Origin: CAYNYM01 sp049366815
GTDB taxonomy: Bacteria; Desulfobacterota; DSM-4660; Desulfatiglandales; HGW-15
NCBI GenBank assembly: GCA_049366815.1
Contig: JBMNCO010000092.1
Span: 1 to 15,045, forward strand
Length of the DNA stretch: 15,045 bases
Reading direction: 5' to 3'
Positions 14,821 through 15,045 of this stretch are shown piece by piece. Numbering within the stretch: position 1 is the stretch's first letter; each line of letters begins with the position of its first letter. The notes beneath the pieces are model-generated. The model made no database searches and was not told the DNA's origin. It saw only the letters and a list, made by a program, of their open reading frames with translations. Both the position numbers and the translations under genes were made by a program.

Positions 14821-14845
14821 ATGGGGATTCAATCCCCATTTTTTT
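14821..14845 (+). terminator. Strong rho-independent terminator after crotonase
   Basis: ATGGGGAT (14821-14828) pairs with ATCCCCAT (14832-14839) around a three-base TCA loop, followed directly by a run of seven T residues (14839-14845). Upstream A residues extend the pairing with the T-run. It ends the thiolase-crotonase transcript. Confidence 0.88.
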
Positions 14846-14847
14846 GT

Positions 14848-14862
14848 TTGACATGTTATTAT
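14848..14862 (+). promoter_or_regulatory. Candidate extended -10 promoter for the meaB-like gene
   Basis: TG (14854-14855), one base, then TATTAT (14857-14862) forms an extended -10 element just after the terminator. A TTGACA at 14848-14853 is too close to be its -35 box. Transcription would start near 14869, about 54 bases before the ATG at 14923. Confidence 0.3.
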
Positions 14863-14922
14863 GAAAAATGGAAACAGACGGCGTATTTGCGGGCCGTCAC
14901 CCAGAAGGCGGTAAGGGGATTG

Positions 14923-15045
14923 ATGTCAGGCATTCAGGGAAAAGTCATCGCCGGACATGTACGGAGTGTCGTCCGGTTGATCCGTGCGACGACGGGGTCC
15001 CTGAATCGAGAGATGTCCTCAAGGAGTTCCGCGGCCATAGGGGGA
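14923..15045 (+). pseudogene. meaB: 5' end of a meaB/ArgK-like GTPase gene, apparently frameshifted, cut by the window edge
   Basis: From ATG 14923 (AGGGG at 14914-14918 four bases upstream) one frame reads MSGIQGKVIAGHVRSVVRLI then RA, up to 14988. After that the frame loses its family look. The frame that starts with GAC at 14988 reads DDGVPESRDVLKEFRGHRG to the window edge. Joined, the two resemble the N-terminal helical region of MeaB-type G proteins, which have AGDVRA-x-ARLIR, then DDG-x-P-x-A and L-K before the P-loop (from memory). MeaB loads and protects methylmalonyl-CoA mutase. The P-loop lies beyond the edge, so the family call rests on about 40 residues. A missing base near 14986-14988 (GCGACGACGG) would explain the break: either a real mutation or a sequence error. 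Confidence 0.45.

Noticed and set aside
14868..15045. Open frame from ATG 14868 to the window edge as an intact gene
   Set aside because: Its first 40 codons are unlike any family I know, and only the part after 14988 resembles MeaB; the better explanation is a start at 14923 with a frameshift.
1..15045. CRISPR arrays, tRNA or rRNA genes, transposases, phage or toxin-antitoxin modules
   Set aside because: No regularly spaced direct repeats, no cloverleaf or rRNA-like sequence and no matching proteins were seen on reading both strands.

Overview
The window looks like chromosomal DNA of an anaerobic deltaproteobacterium (Desulfobacterota; sulfate reducer or syntroph type). This is inferred, not proven. 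The support is a long PAS-PAS-GAF sensor kinase with a cysteine-rich tail, an ACT-ACT/UPF0210 pair, a DUF2080-like 'transposon-encoded' small protein, a Clostridium-type thiolase/crotonase pair, and the start of what looks like meaB (methylmalonyl-CoA mutase chaperone). No rRNA, tRNA, CRISPR array, transposase or phage genes were seen.

Layout. 1-3650: a minus-strand PAS/PAS/GAF histidine kinase, a roughly 420-base gap with no recognisable gene, then a plus-strand GNAT acetyltransferase and the small DUF2080-like protein. 3656-3770: one copy of a dispersed intergenic repeat. 3794-5897: a minus-strand operon with its own promoter, encoding a tandem-ACT regulator-like protein and a UPF0210/DUF711 protein. 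5898-6507: a noncoding stretch with a terminator-like hairpin, a promoter and a structured leader. 6508-8865: class A penicillin-binding protein (PBP1A type). It converges, with only 4 bases between, on a minus-strand operon (12006 to 8870) that encodes a PLP aminotransferase followed 5 bases later by a cytoplasmic GAF-GAF histidine kinase. 12007-12582: a divergent promoter region holding a second, inverted copy of the repeat. 12583-14762: thiolase and enoyl-CoA hydratase (crt-like), closed by a strong rho-independent terminator at 14821-14845. 14923-15045: the 5' end of a meaB-like gene that appears to be frameshifted.

How the genes fit together. Thiolase and crotonase carry out two steps of short-chain beta-oxidation or its reversal, and a MeaB homologue would add methylmalonyl-CoA/propionate metabolism next door. 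The aminotransferase and GAF kinase are almost certainly co-transcribed, which hints at amino-acid or redox signalling. Neither kinase has a response regulator beside it in the window. The ACT-ACT plus UPF0210 pair is a conserved association of unknown function.

Most of the window is ordinary housekeeping or metabolic content. The points most worth a second look are the repeat pair, the cysteine cluster in the first kinase, the PBP leader with two mutually exclusive hairpins over the ribosome-binding site, the 35-residue thiolase insertion, and the apparent frameshift in meaB.
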